Shown here: piece after piece, positions 40,339 through 40,451 of the stretch
Layout: every line of letters begins with the position of its first letter
Position numbering within the stretch: position 1 is the first letter of the stretch
Assembly: GCA_005778405.1 (NCBI GenBank)
Contig: SXOA01000082.1
Span: 1-40,451, forward strand
Length of the DNA: 40,451 nt
Reading direction: 5' to 3'
Source of the DNA: Planctomycetaceae bacterium
GTDB lineage: Bacteria > Planctomycetota > Planctomycetia > Pirellulales > Pirellulaceae
The notes under the pieces: model-generated
Told to the model about the DNA's origin: nothing
Database searches by the model: none
The model's input: only the letters and a program-made list of their open reading frames with translations
Position numbers and translations under genes: made by a program

Positions 40339-40451
40339 AGGATTGGTCGGGAGTGGTTGGCGATAGCAAGTTGTCCGCTCATTATACCCAGCCGGACGCA
40401 GTTTTGGCTGCGGAGGCCGCTAGCACTTCTGTTCCCTCTCCCCTTGGGAGA
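40339..40451. other. Window end: region upstream of the SUMF1-like gene ending in a repeat-like tract
   Basis: 113 bp upstream of the SUMF1-like gene. No gene is seen. The last 20 bases, TTCCCTCTCCCCTTGGGAGA (40432-40451), resemble the repeat edge at 1-25 and the hairpin after glgC. Confidence 0.6.

Overview
The window looks like a chromosomal segment of a planctomycete (Planctomycetota). The basis is the company of families rather than one marker: two large secreted DUF1549/DUF1553 haem-motif proteins, a Tat-exported DUF1501 protein, a secreted PPC-domain protein, a formylglycine-generating-enzyme-like protein, a PQQ-propeller protein, a Gfo/Idh/MocA oxidoreductase, and dispersed palindromes that encode the peptide [14 protein letters not shown], which recurs in planctomycete proteins. 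The DNA is GC-rich, and long antisense ORFs are common but look spurious. Order and family cannot be fixed from the sequence.

Layout. 1-5.8 kb: the 3' part of an Lhr-type helicase, convergent with a two-gene unit for a family 4 uracil-DNA glycosylase and a DinB-fold protein, then a PIN/ribbon-helix-helix toxin-antitoxin pair. 5.8-9.1 kb: a 16-bp tandem repeat array, the GTPase gene der, a small DUF6572-like protein, and a REP-like repeat field containing an IS200-like/REP-associated transposase gene broken by one amber codon and flanked by ~105-bp inverted repeats. 9.1-17.4 kb: a Gfo/Idh/MocA oxidoreductase, a MATE exporter whose start lies in a 71-nt palindrome, small membrane proteins, a YVTN-propeller/dihaem cytochrome protein, two thioredoxin-fold proteins and two uncharacterised membrane proteins. 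17.4-24.1 kb: a minus-strand cluster, in transcription order small beta protein, DUF1501, PPC protein, DUF1549/DUF1553, with a different palindrome at each junction. 24.1-32.7 kb: an HpcH/HpaI aldolase fused to two cupins, a second DUF1549/DUF1553 protein, a small membrane protein, an isochorismatase-ThuA fusion and a Tat-exported NHL-type propeller. 32.7-40.4 kb: tRNA-Arg(TCT), a secreted protein of unknown function, glgC, a cyclophilin, a small membrane protein, clpX, a PQQ-propeller protein and a sulfatase-modifying-factor-like protein.

How the genes work together. Housekeeping genes (lhr, udg4, der, tRNA, glgC, cyclophilin, clpX) are interspersed with secreted oxidoreductase-like and beta-propeller proteins. 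The 17.4-24.1 kb cluster is the best candidate for a coordinated but undescribed system: one Tat-exported and two Sec-exported proteins plus one small protein, with haem-type motifs on the last.

The other strong theme is palindromic repeats. At least six sequence classes lie in short intergenic gaps, often 15-40 nt from a start codon, and several have been absorbed into coding sequence. Two 71-nt elements with the same 20-31-20 stem-loop-stem geometry sit in two separate divergent intergenic regions, each at the 5' end of the plus-strand gene.
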